A DNA stretch of 5,896 bases from Candidatus Peregrinibacteria bacterium. Lineage in GTDB: Bacteria > Patescibacteriota > Gracilibacteria > UBA1369. The stretch is taken from assembly GCA_020849575.1 (NCBI GenBank), contig JADLFY010000099.1:1-5896 (forward strand), written 5' to 3'. Shown piece after piece: positions 5,753-5,896 of the stretch (its first letter is position 1; the number at the start of each line of letters is the position of its first letter). The position numbers and the translations under genes are program-made. The notes beneath the pieces are model-generated. The model was not told the origin of the DNA and did not search any database. It saw nothing but the letters and a program-made list of their open reading frames with translations.

Positions 5753-5896
5753 TTAACTGATGATGGGATTAGTATCAATTTCTTCGGGAATATTGGCCAA
5801 AGCAGTTTCTTCATCAATAATTCCTGCTTCGAGCAATTCAGTAACGGATTTTTTCATGGTCTGCATGCCTTCCTTGAAGCCGGTTTCGATAGCAGA
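5753..5896 (-). CDS. PilT-like type IV pilus retraction ATPase, C-terminal 47 residues (5' part outside window)
   Basis: The frame is open from the right edge to a TAA at 5755-5753. The 47 visible residues begin SAIETGFKEGMQTMKKSV and continue with TELLEAGIIDEETALANIP. The pattern G-x3-GMQTM, a helix, then L-x3-G-x-I-x3-E-A-L is that of the C terminus of PilT-type hexameric ATPases, which power pilus retraction (twitching). The PilB extension ATPases end differently (GM-x-T-L without the repeated EEAL helix). The Walker and Asp/His boxes lie outside the window, so activity cannot be judged, and the PilT rather than PilU or a PilT-like motor assignment is tentative. The conserved part is followed by a short acidic tail (PEEIDTNPIIS). 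It is the most upstream gene seen of the minus-strand operon. Confidence 0.75.
   Translation of the reverse strand, partial: SAIETGFKEGMQTMKKSVTELLEAGIIDEETALANIPEEIDTNPIIS

Noticed and set aside
5635..5817. Minus-strand frame of 60 codons across the ATPase-P1 junction
   Set aside because: It overlaps the PilT-like end and the P1 signal peptide in another frame, and both of those have recognisable family features.

Overview
The window is bacterial, compactly coded and of moderate GC. It holds two plus-strand genes, the 3' end of an unrecognised gene and a complete methionyl-tRNA synthetase gene. Facing them is a minus-strand operon of one PilT-like ATPase gene (3' end only) followed by five small secreted two-helix membrane proteins. 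I read the five as divergent paralogs of the VirB2/TrbC-like 'type IV secretion system pilin' family. Such multi-copy pilin-like genes, near-absent Shine-Dalgarno sequences and very short intergenic gaps suggest a Patescibacteria (CPR)-type genome. That is inference, since no phylogenetic marker was compared.

Layout. Bases 2-1315 (+) are the C-terminal 437 codons of a Lys/Ala/Pro-rich protein whose reading frame is open to the left edge. Bases 1316-1380 hold a strong intrinsic terminator hairpin whose T-tract ends against the next start codon, plus a possible promoter. Bases 1381-2892 (+) encode a 503-residue MetRS core enzyme with both class I signatures and a zinc knuckle, but no C-terminal tRNA-binding domain. 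A 26-base convergent gap follows. From 2919 to 5896 (-) everything is one probable operon, transcribed from the right edge: pilT-like 3' end, then P1 (5744-5256), P2 (5237-4551), P3 (4525-4100), P4 (4100-3480) and P5 (3449-2919). Gaps are 8, 18, 25, -1 and 30 bases.

How the genes may work together. Each of P1-P5 has an N-terminal signal peptide, a variable exported segment, and two hydrophobic helices separated by a short lysine-rich loop (core G-N-x5-K-[AG]-K or close to it), as in VirB2/TrbC pilins. The exported segments and tails differ: P2 has six cysteines, P4 a Gly/Ala-rich linker, and P4 and P5 share a C-terminal TDTGPxAS tail. The set looks like a family diversified within one operon, co-transcribed with a motor ATPase of the type IV pilus type. 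Whether the products form a filament, a secretion channel or separate envelope proteins cannot be decided from sequence alone.

Limits: both edge genes are truncated, the operon promoter lies outside the window, and no homology search was possible.
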